Shown: positions 23,496 through 31,180, numbered from the stretch's first letter. The stretch: DNA of 64,000 bases from Streptomyces panaciradicis (GCF_023516615.1 NZ_JAMGBF010000019.1:62001-126000), one strand, 5' to 3'. Made by a program: numbers and translations. Notes: generated by a model from the sequence alone, not told the origin.

Positions 23496-23897
23496 ATGGC
23501 TGAGAGACCGACCACGAGCTGGCGTCACGGCATAGCGGAGGAGGCCGCGGAGCTCGCCGCCGGCATCCTCGACCCTGAGTGCGCGTGCATGGCAGGGCTG
23601 TTCCCCGAGGAACTGCTCACGGCGACCGATGCAGTCCTCTGCTCATTTGAGGGCCAGCTTGCCGGACTTGGTGATGCCAGCGACGAGCAGGTCTTTGCTG
23701 CAGTGGAGAGCGTCGTCCTGGCCCTCAACGCGGTGAACGAAGCCCACAACGGGAGCGCCTTCGAAACCGACGAGCGCGAGGAGCTGTGCCACTACATAGA
23801 CCAGTCGCTCACCGAGCAGGGCGTCGACGTCGTCGCACTGACCGCTCGCCATGGACTGGGCCGTTACCAGCTCACGGACAAATGGCGGAAGTGGTAG
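23496..23897 (+). CDS. Hypothetical acidic helical protein inside the gpmA element
   Basis: 133 residues, acidic in the first two thirds (AEEAAELAAGILDPECACMAG; DASDEQVFAAVESVVLALNAVNEAH). A basic end (LGRYQLTDKWRKW) follows. The shape resembles small immunity or antitoxin-like proteins, but no specific family is identified. TACCTT is 7 nt before the ATG, predicting a leaderless mRNA and supporting this start. Confidence 0.6.
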   Translation: MAERPTTSWRHGIAEEAAELAAGILDPECACMAGLFPEELLTATDAVLCSFEGQLAGLGDASDEQVFAAVESVVLALNAVNEAHNGSAFETDEREELCHYIDQSLTEQGVDVVALTARHGLGRYQLTDKWRKW

Positions 23898-23966
23898 GGA
23901 CGCGCCCTGCTGGGCCAGGGACGCTCTGTCAACGTCGCCCAGTAGCCTGCGACGATCAACCGTGGC

Positions 23967-24527
23967 ATGTCTGGAGGCTTCGTGGAGGCTACCGCTCTCG
24001 TCAGTCCTATTCGGTTGTGGTCGGCACTGGAGGTCTTGGAGCGTCCGAGCCCTGTGCCGGCTGCGGCAGGGGTCTATGGGTGGCACTTCAAGCAGCCGCC
24101 ACATTCGGACCTGGAGGCTGGGCGTCTGCTCTACGTCGGAATAGCTCCGCGGTACATGGCGAACCGGACCAGCACGCAGAACCTGCGCAAGCGGGTTCGC
24201 TACCACTACCGGGGCAACGCCGCTGGCTCGACGCTGAGGCTCACCCTCGGATGTCTGCTCGGACTTGAGCTGCGCCGCGTGGGCAGTGGCAAGCGGATGA
24301 CTTTCGGCAAGGTCGGCGAGGCCACCCTGAGCCAGTGGATGGCGGACAACGCGCGGGTGTGCTGGATCGAGCGGAGCGAACCGTGGGACCTGGAGTCGCA
24401 GCTCATCTCTCAGCTCGACCTCCCGCTGAACCTCGACCAGAACCGGCACAACGCGTTTCACACTCGCTTGAAAGAGCTCCGGGCCCGAGCACGTCAACAA
24501 GCACGGGAGTTGCCCATCAGCTCGTAG
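23967..24527 (+). CDS. GIY-YIG nuclease-like protein inside the gpmA element
   Basis: 186 residues. A GIY-YIG-like core is visible: 'AAGVYGWHF' for the first motif, 'RLLYVGIAPRYM' for the second, then 'NLRKRVRYHYRGNA' and 'STLRLTLGCLLG', and an acidic region where the catalytic Glu usually lies. GIY-YIG domains cut DNA or RNA using a metal ion and are common as cargo of mobile elements. ATG 23967 or GTG 23982 (with GGAGG 4 nt upstream) could be the start. Family assignment is by motif only. Confidence 0.65.
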   Translation: MSGGFVEATALVSPIRLWSALEVLERPSPVPAAAGVYGWHFKQPPHSDLEAGRLLYVGIAPRYMANRTSTQNLRKRVRYHYRGNAAGSTLRLTLGCLLGLELRRVGSGKRMTFGKVGEATLSQWMADNARVCWIERSEPWDLESQLISQLDLPLNLDQNRHNAFHTRLKELRARARQQARELPISS

Positions 24528-24656
24528 GCCGTCGAAAGGACGGCCGGGCCGTTGTCTGGGCCGTCCGAGGCCGCTCGACAGCGGCCAACGACGACCACCA
24601 GAAGCACGAGTCCGCCACCCCTGACCAGCAAAAACCCAGCTCCTTAAGATCCCAGG

Positions 24657-24681
24657 CAAGACCCAGGGCAAGAAGAAGTAA
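24657..24681 (+). repeat. Right attachment site of the gpmA element (attR)
   Basis: It differs from 21415-21439 at one position. It still reads as the end of a gpmA gene (AAG ACC CAG GGC AAG, then KKK and stop) and is followed by a terminator hairpin, so this is the likely original 3' end. Confidence 0.85.
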
Positions 24682-24696
24682 CCGGTACCGATCAAT

Positions 24697-24729
24697 CCCC
24701 CTGACCGCGGGTTCCTCGCCGACAGGGGG
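24697..24729 (+). terminator. Displaced original gpmA terminator
   Basis: CCCCCTG (24697-24703) pairs with CAGGGGG (24723-24729) and is followed by CTTGT. It stands 16 nt beyond the right att repeat, mirroring the distance of the left hairpin from the gpmA stop. Confidence 0.65.
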
Positions 24730-25036
24730 CTTGTCGCTGCCCCGGGTCCTCAGGACTTCAGCACGTCCGGCTCGGGCTGTTCCCTTCTGATCCGGAGCGG
24801 TCGAGAGCCGTTCGACGAGATGGACCGTTCGCTCAGGTCAGCGGCGGCCGATGGTCAAGCTGCGGCTTTGACGCCGTGCCCGTTGGCGCCTTCGGAACGC
24901 AGCGTCAGGCGGACCTGGTGGTCGAAGGCACCTTCATTCCCGTTCCCATGCCGACCCGATTGGCACAGCCGGCACGCACGGTGCGCAGCCGTCCACCGCA
25001 TGCGTGAAAGGGCGGCCTTCGCTACCGTCCCGAGTC

Positions 25037-25444
25037 GTGGCAGAAGTCGGCCGTGTGCCCGAGAAGGTGGCGTGGGTTCTCGTCCGGGACGGGCGGGTGC
25101 TGGTGACGCGTAGTCGTGGCAGGGATCTCTTCTACTTCCCCGGTGGCCACCGTGAGCCGGGTGAGTCCGACGCCGAGACGCTGGTGCGGGAGATCGACGA
25201 GGAGCTGCGGGCGGCGATCGACCCCGGCTCCATGGGGCACTTCGGCACCTTCGAGATCGGCGAGGGCCATCCTGAGCACGGTCCCTTCCGGATGATCTGC
25301 TACACCGCAGATCACCGCGGTGAGCTCACTCCGTCGCGGGAGATCGCCGAGAAGGCGTGGTTCGCCTACGCCGACAGGGGCCGGGTCTCGGCCGTCGACA
25401 GGATGGTCTTCGACGCGCTGCGCGAGGCGGGCCGGCTTCTCTGA
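25037..25444 (+). CDS. NUDIX hydrolase
   Basis: About 135 residues. The NUDIX box is complete: GGHREPGESDAETLV followed by REIDEEL, matching G-x5-E-x7-R-E-U-x-E-E-x-G-U apart from the usual variation at the end. The family hydrolyses nucleoside diphosphates linked to another moiety, using Mg2+ held by the Glu residues. The exact substrate is unknown. GTG 25037 is chosen because homologous text starts at 'VPEKVAWVLVRDGRVLV'; ATG 25004 is an alternative. Confidence 0.85.
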   Translation: MAEVGRVPEKVAWVLVRDGRVLVTRSRGRDLFYFPGGHREPGESDAETLVREIDEELRAAIDPGSMGHFGTFEIGEGHPEHGPFRMICYTADHRGELTPSREIAEKAWFAYADRGRVSAVDRMVFDALREAGRLL

Positions 25445-25464
25445 ATCGCTGGCGGTGCGTGTTC

Positions 25465-25737
25465 TCAGGTGCCGCTCTCCGGCCCCCACCGCTCCGGACC
25501 CACCCCCCGCCAGTCGATCCACGGTGAGTCCGCGACCTCCGAGGGGTCGATCTCCAGGCCGGCGCGGCGGAGGAACTCGGCGACGTCGACGACGTTGTGG
25601 GCCAGGCCGAGGATCTCGCCGTCCACGCGTACGCGCCGGCCGCCCGTGGGCGAAGGCGGGTGCACGATCACGCGTATGGGTCCGGTCATGCCCTCAGGAT
25701 CGTCCGGGACATACGGTCCCGCATTCCGGTACGTCAT
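25465..25737 (-). CDS. Small hypothetical protein
   Basis: 90 residues; 'GPIRVIVHPPSPTGGRRVRVDGEILGLAHNVVDVAEFLRRAGLEIDPSEVADSPWIDWRG' in segments. Its beta-strand, helix, strand pattern occurs in short uncharacterised Streptomyces proteins. GGGAG lies 7 nt before ATG 25737; an internal ATG at 25689 would give 74 residues. It converges on the NUDIX gene with 20 bp between stops. No function can be assigned. Confidence 0.65.
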   Translation of the reverse strand: MTYRNAGPYVPDDPEGMTGPIRVIVHPPSPTGGRRVRVDGEILGLAHNVVDVAEFLRRAGLEIDPSEVADSPWIDWRGVGPERWGPESGT

Positions 25738-25995
25738 TCGAGGACTCCCAGCTCGGTGTCCGGACGGCAGAGGGCGCACGCCGCGATGTCGGGCCGGCGC
25801 ATCAGGAGGCAGCGCGGACGCGGCCCGCACCTTCGCTGATCGCACCTTCAGCGACCGCACCCTCCGTGACCTCGCCGACCACGTCGACCTCGACCGAGCC
25901 GCTCACCTCACGTCCCACCCAACCGACCCGGGCCGATGGGGGACGGCGTTCCACTCCTGCTGTGCCTCGGCGGCCGGGTCGGCGGGAAACGATCG

Positions 25996-26015
25996 CATGC
26001 CTGAATTCAAGCATG
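25996..26015. terminator. Near-palindrome after the glycosyltransferase gene
   Basis: CATGCCTGAATTCAAGCATG: 20 bp, palindromic except for one mismatched pair. It lies 8 nt beyond the TAA stop of the minus-strand gene. It could be a weak terminator or a protein site. Confidence 0.4.
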
Positions 26016-26023
26016 TGTTCGAT

Positions 26024-26815
26024 TTACGCGTCCAATGGCGGACGCCCGGTCCCGGTCCAGTTCCGCAGCGCGCGGGCGTGTTCGCGGATCAGCGACATGC
26101 GGGCCTGCCATTCCGGGCCGGCGGTGTGGTGCGGGTGCGCGGTGATCTGGGCGCCGTGCTTGCGGTAGAGCAGGCCCGTCTCGTCGTGGAACCACCCGTC
26201 CGCCAGGGCGTCGAGTCCGAGGAGGAGACCGGTGTCGCCGGACGCCGGCAGGGCCATCCACCCGCCCAGCAGCGCGAGCAGCGCACGCCGGACGCAGAGC
26301 GTGGCGGGGTGGACGCGCGGCCGGTGGTGCTCGTCCCAGAAGGGGAAGGCGCTGCCCCGGGGGAGCAGGCCGGGCGGCGGGTCGCTGAGTTCGAAGGAGA
26401 CGGTGCTGCCGTCCTCGAGGAGGTCGCTGACGCGCGAGGTGGTCCAGCCGATCTCCGGCCGCTCCTCCAGTACGGCGATGTCGCGGGCGAGGACCCCCTC
26501 GGTCAGCTCGTCGTCGGCGTCGAGGTTCTTGACGTACCGGCCGGTGGACCGTGCGAAGGCCAGGGTGCGCGCCACATGCGGGCCGCCGTGGCGGGCCGTG
26601 GAGATCCGCACGCGCGGGTCGTCGTCGGGGAGGTGGGCGGCCGCGTCCACGCCGGGCCCGTCCTCCTGCACGCACCACTCCCAGGACCAGCCGTCGGGCA
26701 GCCGCTGGGTGCGCAGGGAGGCGTACGCGGCCGGGAGGAACCGTACGGCCTCGCCGTGCACCGGCGTGACGACCGAGACGACCTCGTTGTGGACGGGGGT
26801 GTGGGTGACGGTCAT
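26024..26815 (-). CDS. Family 2 glycosyltransferase
   Basis: 263 residues. The GT-A fold is visible: 'VSVVTPVHGEAVRFLPAAYASL' is the nucleotide-sugar strand-loop, 'WCVQEDGPG' a first acidic pair, and 'GRYVKNLDADDELTEGVL' contains the D-x-D metal/UDP-sugar site. There are no transmembrane segments, so it is a soluble transferase. Donor and acceptor are unknown; no other cell-surface genes are adjacent. GGAGCGG precedes the ATG. Confidence 0.85.
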   Translation of the reverse strand: MTVTHTPVHNEVVSVVTPVHGEAVRFLPAAYASLRTQRLPDGWSWEWCVQEDGPGVDAAAHLPDDDPRVRISTARHGGPHVARTLAFARSTGRYVKNLDADDELTEGVLARDIAVLEERPEIGWTTSRVSDLLEDGSTVSFELSDPPPGLLPRGSAFPFWDEHHRPRVHPATLCVRRALLALLGGWMALPASGDTGLLLGLDALADGWFHDETGLLYRKHGAQITAHPHHTAGPEWQARMSLIREHARALRNWTGTGRPPLDA

Positions 26816-26889
26816 CCGCTCCGGCGCTCCCGAGACGTGTCGTGGATCAACTCGCCGCCGAGCCTATTACCGCCCTGCACACGGCCATG

Positions 26890-26927
26890 AGCGAAGGGCC
26901 CCGGTGCGCTCACCGGGGCCCTTCGCT
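26890..26927. terminator. 17-bp perfect stem terminator
   Basis: AGCGAAGGGCCCCGGTG (26890-26906), loop CGCT, and the exact complement (26911-26927). It lies just past the stop of the Cys-rich mini-protein gene on the minus strand. Confidence 0.85.
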
Positions 26928-26937
26928 CACTTGGGAC

Positions 26938-27090
26938 TCATCCGCACTGACACGGATTGCCCGACTGGCACCCGCAGCCGCAGCCCGAGCCGCAACCGCA
27001 CGCGCCGAAGAGCGGGAGGCTCTTGGTCTCGGCGGGCCGGTCCGTCTCGCGCTCCTGCGTCGGGTCGGGCGTGGTGGGGGCTTCGGCCAT
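26938..27090 (-). CDS. Cys-rich mini-protein (metal-binding-like)
   Basis: 50 residues: a charged N-terminal half (MAEAPTTPDPTQERETDRP) and a C-terminal 23 residues with eight Cys, mostly as C-x-C pairs (GACGCGSGCGCGCQSG, then NPCQCG). AGGAGG 5 nt before ATG 27090 and a strong terminator downstream make it a convincing gene. The C-x-C clustering resembles metallothionein-like or metallochaperone tails. There is no signal peptide. It sits at the 3' side of phoU on the same strand but is separated from it by tandem repeats. Confidence 0.75.
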   Translation of the reverse strand: MAEAPTTPDPTQERETDRPAETKSLPLFGACGCGSGCGCGCQSGNPCQCG

Positions 27091-27176
27091 GGGTCCTCCT
27101 GGAGGCCTAGAGGCTGGTGCCTGTGCCCATTGCATGCCCGCTGTGCTGGGCGCATCAACGGCGCACGGTGGCGTCC

Positions 27177-27298
27177 GCACGCCCTGGCTCACCCGGTCAC
27201 GCCCCTCGGCCGTGCCGTTCGCACGCCCTGGCGTCACCCGGTCACGCCCCTGGCCGTGCCGGCCGCACGCCCTGGCGTCAGCGGTCACGCCCCCTCGG
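27177..27298. repeat. 44-bp tandem repeat overlapping the 3' end of phoU
   Basis: GCACGCCCTGG begins at 27177, 27221 and 27265 (44-bp period), each copy continuing with GTCACGCCCC and CGGCCGTGCCG-type sequence. The third copy runs into the phoU stop codon (27285-27287), so the unit includes phoU's last codons. This mirrors the array at 11072-11371. Confidence 0.8.
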
Positions 27299-27986
27299 CG
27301 CCCGCCACCTGCTGGATCTCCGGCTGGATGTCGGTCTGCAGCACGTCCGCGTGCTCACCGGTCACCAGGAACACCACGCGCTTGGCGACGGCCACCGCGT
27401 GGTCGGCGAAGCGCTCGTAGTAGCGGCCGAGGAGGGTGACGTCCACCGCGGTCTCGATGCCGTGCTTCCAGCGGTCGTCCAGCAGGTGCTGGAAGAGCGT
27501 GCGGTGCAGCAGGTCCATCTCGTCGTCGTCCTGCTCCAGCTGCATCGCCAGGTCGACGTCCTTGGTGATGATGACCTCGGCCGCCTTCGCCATGAGGCGC
27601 TGGGCGAGCTGACCCATCTCCAGGATGGTCGCGTGCAGGTCGTGCGGGATGGCCCGCTCCGGGAAGCGCAGCCGCGCGAGCTTCGCGACGTGCTGGGCGA
27701 GGTCGCCCGAGCGCTCCAGGTCGGCCGACATGCGCAGCGACGTGACGACGATCCGCAGGTCGGTGGCGACCGGCTGCTGGCGGGCGAGCAGGGCTATGGC
27801 CCTGGCCTCCAGGTCGTGCTGGAGCTCGTCGACCTTCTGGTCGCCTTCGATGACGGCCTCGGCGAGCTTCAGGTCGGAGTCGAGGATCGCGGTCGTGGCG
27901 CGCCCGATCGCCGACCCGACCAGTCGGGCCATCTCCACCAGACCGTCGCCGATCGAATCAAGTTCCTCGTGGTACGCGTCCCGCAT
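27285..27986 (-). CDS. phoU: Phosphate signalling protein PhoU
   Basis: 233 residues, two repeats of the PhoU three-helix unit. Each carries metal-cluster motifs: first 'EARAIALLARQQPVATDLRIVVTSLRMSADLERSGDLAQHVAKLA' (in segments, with the E/D-x3-D residues), second 'TLLGRYYERFADHAVAVAKRVVFLVTGE'. PhoU links phosphate transport to the PhoR kinase and keeps the Pho response off in high phosphate. It is divergent from phoR-phoP across an intergenic region that contains a PHO box, so it belongs to the regulon it modulates. GAGAGG precedes ATG 27986. Confidence 0.95.
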   Translation of the reverse strand: MRDAYHEELDSIGDGLVEMARLVGSAIGRATTAILDSDLKLAEAVIEGDQKVDELQHDLEARAIALLARQQPVATDLRIVVTSLRMSADLERSGDLAQHVAKLARLRFPERAIPHDLHATILEMGQLAQRLMAKAAEVIITKDVDLAMQLEQDDDEMDLLHRTLFQHLLDDRWKHGIETAVDVTLLGRYYERFADHAVAVAKRVVFLVTGEHADVLQTDIQPEIQQVAGAEGA

Positions 27987-28107
27987 CAGGGGTCCCTCTC
28001 TTACGTACGTGTGCCTCGGGGCTTCGGGGATCAGAAACCAGCCGCCGAACCGCTGCTGTGAACCCCACGCTCCCACGATCCGGCCGGAACGCGTCGGATT
28101 CCGTCAT

Positions 28108-28140
28108 CCCAAATGAACCATCCCTGGCTCCAAGGTGAAC
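28108..28140 (-). promoter_or_regulatory. PHO box: three 11-bp direct repeat units between phoU and phoR
   Basis: Read on the minus strand, the outer units are GTTCACCTTGG and GTTCATTTGGG, with a degenerate AGCCAGGGATG between them; each is exactly 11 bp. The first matches the Streptomyces PhoP unit (G-T/G-T-C-A-C-C core) closely. The box lies in the bidirectional phoU/phoRP promoter, consistent with known PhoP autoregulation. Confidence 0.85.
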
Positions 28141-28213
28141 TCTGGGCGACGAGTGTTCGAGCTCGCACGTCGACGGCTGTGGCGATGTCGTACCGCCTGC
28201 TTAACCTGTTTGC

Positions 28214-29476
28214 ATGGACGTGAACGCGGCGGTCGCCGCAGCGGCAGCGATCGCCGGGGTGCTCACCGGTGTGATCGCCATGCTGGCGTTCCGCTGGAGC
28301 GAGCGGGAGCAGAAGCGCCCCACGCGTACCTCCCTGCACACCGACCCGGTGCTTCCCCCGGGGGTGGACACCGTTCTGTCCGTGCTCCGGTCGTCGGCCG
28401 TCGTCCTGGACGAGGCCGACGCCGTCGTCAAGGCCAGCTCCGCGGCGTACGCCCTGGGACTGGTCCGCGGTGGCCGGCTCTCGGTCGAGCCGATGCTGCA
28501 GATGGCGCGGGACACCCGGCGGGACGGGGAGATACGCCAGGTCGAGCTCGACCTGCCGCGCCGCGGGACCGGCCGGGGCGAGGCCCTCGCCGTCTCCGCC
28601 CGCGTGGCGCCGCTGGGCTCCCGGCTGGTGCTGCTGCTGGTGGAGGACCTCACCGAGGCCCGCAGGATCGAGGCGGTACGGCGCGACTTCGTCGCCAACG
28701 TCAGCCATGAGCTCAAGACCCCCGTCGGCGCGCTCTCCCTGCTGTCCGAGGCCGTCATGGACGCCTCCGACGACCCGGAGGCCGTGGAGCGCTTCGCCGG
28801 ACGCATGCAGATAGAGGCGACGCGGCTGACCAACCTGGTGCAGGAGCTCATCGACCTCTCCCGGGTGCAGAACGACGACCCGCTGGAGGACGCCGAGCCG
28901 GTCCGGGTCGACGAGCTGGTCGCCGAGGCCATCGACCGCTGCCGCCACCAGGCCGGCGCCAAGCAGATCACCATGGCCGCCGGCGGCACCGCCGACCTGC
29001 ACGTCTGGGGCAACCGCGGCCAGCTCGCCGCGGCCCTCGGCAACCTCGTCGAGAACGCCGTGAACTACTCCCCGGCCCGGACCCGGGTGGGCATAGCCGC
29101 CCGCAGGGTGACCGCGCCCGGCGGAGACCTGATCGAGGTCGCCGTGACCGACCAGGGCATCGGGATATCCGACAAGGACAAGGAGCGCATCTTCGAGCGC
29201 TTCTACCGCGTCGACCCGGCCCGCTCCCGTGCCACCGGTGGTACGGGCCTCGGTCTGGCGATCGTCAAGCACGTGGCCGCCTCGCACGGCGGGGAGGTCA
29301 CGGTGTGGAGCGCCGAGAACCAGGGCTCCACGTTCACCCTCAGGCTGCCGGAGGCGGGTGCGGCCCGTGACCGCGCCCAGCAGCATCCCTACCTCGACGG
29401 TCTCGACGAAGAGACCGGCGAACCCCCCGAGTCATCCCCGTACGAACCGCTTCCCGCCCCGGAGGTCCTTCCGTGA
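28214..29476 (+). CDS. phoR: Sensor histidine kinase PhoR (SenX3-type)
   Basis: 420 residues. One N-terminal membrane helix (AAVAAAAAIAGVLTGVIAMLAF), a PAS-like region, then the HisKA domain with 'ANVSHELKTPVGALSLL' (His165). The HATPase domain has N-box 'LGNLVENAVNYS', G1 'VTDQGIGI', F-box 'IFERFYRVDPARS' and G2 'GGTGLGLAIVKHVAA'. It phosphorylates PhoP when phosphate is low. TAACCT ends 6 nt before the ATG, predicting a leaderless transcript. The stop overlaps the phoP start (GTGA), so translation is coupled. The length is typical. Confidence 0.96.
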   Translation: MDVNAAVAAAAAIAGVLTGVIAMLAFRWSEREQKRPTRTSLHTDPVLPPGVDTVLSVLRSSAVVLDEADAVVKASSAAYALGLVRGGRLSVEPMLQMARDTRRDGEIRQVELDLPRRGTGRGEALAVSARVAPLGSRLVLLLVEDLTEARRIEAVRRDFVANVSHELKTPVGALSLLSEAVMDASDDPEAVERFAGRMQIEATRLTNLVQELIDLSRVQNDDPLEDAEPVRVDELVAEAIDRCRHQAGAKQITMAAGGTADLHVWGNRGQLAAALGNLVENAVNYSPARTRVGIAARRVTAPGGDLIEVAVTDQGIGISDKDKERIFERFYRVDPARSRATGGTGLGLAIVKHVAASHGGEVTVWSAENQGSTFTLRLPEAGAARDRAQQHPYLDGLDEETGEPPESSPYEPLPAPEVLP

Positions 29477-30153
29477 CCCGAGTGCTCGTCGTCGAGGACG
29501 AGGAGTCCTTCTCCGACGCCCTGTCCTACATGCTCCGCAAGGAGGGCTTCGAGGTCGCCGTCGCGACCACCGGCCCCGACGGACTCGACGAGTTCGAGCG
29601 CAACGGCGCCGACCTCGTCCTCCTCGACCTGATGCTGCCCGGGCTGCCGGGTACCGAGGTGTGCCGCCAGCTGCGCGGCCGCTCGAACGTCCCGGTGATC
29701 ATGGTGACCGCCAAGGACAGTGAGATCGACAAGGTCGTCGGCCTGGAGATAGGGGCCGACGACTACGTGACCAAGCCGTTCTCCTCGCGCGAGCTGGTGG
29801 CCCGCATCCGTGCCGTCCTGCGCCGCCGCGGCGAGCCCGAGGAGGTCACCCCGGCCGCCCTGGAGGCCGGCCCGGTCCGCATGGACGTCGACCGTCACGT
29901 GGTGACGGTCTCCGGCTCCAAGGTCGACCTTCCCCTGAAGGAGTTCGACCTGCTGGAGATGCTCCTGCGCAACGCCGGCCGCGTGCTGACCCGCATGCAG
30001 CTCATCGACCGCGTCTGGGGCGCCGACTACGTGGGCGACACCAAGACCCTCGACGTCCACGTCAAACGGCTGCGCGCCAAGATCGAGCCGGACCCGGGCG
30101 CGCCCAGATACCTGGTGACGGTGCGCGGGCTGGGCTACAAGTTCGAGCCGTAG
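29473..30153 (+). CDS. phoP: Response regulator PhoP (RegX3-type, OmpR/PhoB family)
   Basis: 226 residues. The receiver has the acidic pocket 'VEDEESF', phosphoacceptor Asp52 in 'LVLLDLMLPG' and conserved 'MVTAKDSE' and 'GADDYVTKPF'. The C-terminal winged helix carries 'LLRNAGRVLTRMQLIDRVWG' and the recognition helix 'DTKTLDVHVKRLRAKIE'. It activates phosphate-scavenging genes and controls secondary metabolism in Streptomyces. It starts at a GTG overlapping phoR by 4 bp and is followed by a strong terminator. Confidence 0.96.
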   Translation: MTRVLVVEDEESFSDALSYMLRKEGFEVAVATTGPDGLDEFERNGADLVLLDLMLPGLPGTEVCRQLRGRSNVPVIMVTAKDSEIDKVVGLEIGADDYVTKPFSSRELVARIRAVLRRRGEPEEVTPAALEAGPVRMDVDRHVVTVSGSKVDLPLKEFDLLEMLLRNAGRVLTRMQLIDRVWGADYVGDTKTLDVHVKRLRAKIEPDPGAPRYLVTVRGLGYKFEP

Positions 30154-30191
30154 GCGGACCGCGGCCCGGCCGACGGGCCCATGGACGACGG

Positions 30192-30228
30192 ACAAGGGCG
30201 GGACCTCATGACGAGGTCCCGCCCTTGT
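30192..30228 (+). terminator. Terminator of phoR-phoP, 16-bp stem
   Basis: ACAAGGGCGGGACCTC (30192-30207), loop ATGAC, and the exact complement (30213-30228). It also lies at the end of the convergent lipoprotein gene. Confidence 0.88.
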
Positions 30229-30244
30229 GTGCGTTCGGGCTTGC

Positions 30245-30889
30245 TCAGCCGGCCGACCCGCTCGCGGACGCCGAGCCGGTCGGGGTGGCCGGGGCCGAGG
30301 CCGAGGCCGAGTTGGACGGGCTCGGGGAGCCCGACGCGCCCTTCGTCGGCGTGGCGCTCGGGGCGGTCGTGGGGACGGTGCTCGGGCCCCACTTGGTGAA
30401 GTAGCTCTCGGCCGGGACGACGAAGCCGCGCAGGCTCACGTCACCGGTCTTGCTGAAGGTGAAGGTGATCTTCCGGACGCTGCCGTCCTGGACGGCCTCA
30501 CGCCCGCTGGGCAGCACGGCGCTGGCGTTGCCCTGGCCGCCGATCACCACGGAGCCGTGCGCCGGGACGACGAGCTTGCCGTTGCCCTTGGCCGGCTTGA
30601 CCTCGGCGGTCTGGTTGACGTTGGGAAGGGTGATGGCGTCCACGGTCTGCGCGGTGGCGCCGTTGTTGAACAGCGTCGCCGAGATCACGGCGGGACCGGA
30701 GGCCTGCGGATCGGGCTGGGTGATGATCAATGCGTTCTGGACCTGGATGTCGCCGACCTTGACGGCCGCGTTGTCCGGCTTGACCTGCAGGGTCTGGGCA
30801 TCGGATCCGGCGCCGCACGCGGCGAGCGAGGCGATCGAGAACGCGATGGCGGCGGCGGCGAGTGCGCCGCGTCGAAGGCTGCTGCTCAC
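30245..30889 (-). CDS. Secreted lipoprotein of unknown function
   Basis: 214 residues. The signal peptide ends in a lipobox: 'AAAIAFSIASLAACGAGSD', so the Cys is lipidated and the protein faces the outside of the membrane. The middle, about residues 40-160, is beta-rich ('QVQNALIITQPDPQASGPAVISATLFNNG'), suggesting an Ig-like or cupredoxin-like fold. The PCuAC copper motif (H-x-M) is absent. The C-terminal 50 residues are Ser/Pro/Ala/Thr-rich and probably disordered. GTG 30889 is chosen because AAGGAG lies about 10 nt upstream and the signal peptide then has a normal length. Confidence 0.82.
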   Translation of the reverse strand: MSSSLRRGALAAAAIAFSIASLAACGAGSDAQTLQVKPDNAAVKVGDIQVQNALIITQPDPQASGPAVISATLFNNGATAQTVDAITLPNVNQTAEVKPAKGNGKLVVPAHGSVVIGGQGNASAVLPSGREAVQDGSVRKITFTFSKTGDVSLRGFVVPAESYFTKWGPSTVPTTAPSATPTKGASGSPSPSNSASASAPATPTGSASASGSAG

Positions 30890-31128
30890 GGCGGCGGCAA
30901 CTCCTTGACTCGAACGTGGCGGCCGATAAAGCCGCCCTAAGTATCTGTCAGCGGCCATAGGTTACCGAGCCGTTCCCGAGCCGCCGCACCCGACCCTCCC
31001 TCAACGCGCGGGCTTCCCCCGGCAGGCGGGTGGCGTGGGGGCGCGTCCCCCATTCACATAAGCGCCCGAGTCATAGTCCGGGCCGGGGCACGCAAATCTT
31101 CGGTGAAGGAATGCGGGGTCCTTCCCGA

Positions 31129-31180
31129 AATTGATCACGCGGGCCACAACCGGTCCCGCGGCCACCCCCGGTGATCAATT
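31129..31180. promoter_or_regulatory. Inverted repeat AATTGATCAC / GTGATCAATT with inner GC stem
   Basis: The perfect 10-bp arms are at 31129-31138 and 31171-31180. Between them GCGGG (31139-31143) can pair with CCCGC (31155-31159). TTGATCA is itself nearly palindromic. It may be a regulator site or an RNA hairpin in the carD upstream region. Confidence 0.4.

Larger units (their letters stand above)
21440..24681. mobile_element. 3.2-kb remnant of an integrative element in the 3' end of gpmA
   Basis: Bounded by the 25-bp direct repeats at 21415-21439 and 24657-24681. It contains a 5'-truncated tyrosine integrase next to the left site and pointing at it, a replacement terminator for gpmA, four small genes without core homologues, and a tRNA 3'-end-like fragment. 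The original gpmA-type terminator survives beyond the right repeat (24697-24729). The integrase is broken, so the element is probably immobile by itself. Confidence 0.8.
24528..25036. other. 509-bp interval with the right element junction, otherwise empty
   Basis: It contains the end of the element, the right att repeat (24657-24681) and the displaced gpmA terminator. From 24735 to 25036 I see no gene, repeat or clear promoter except TACCGT at 25023-25028, 8 nt before the NUDIX start. Confidence 0.7.
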
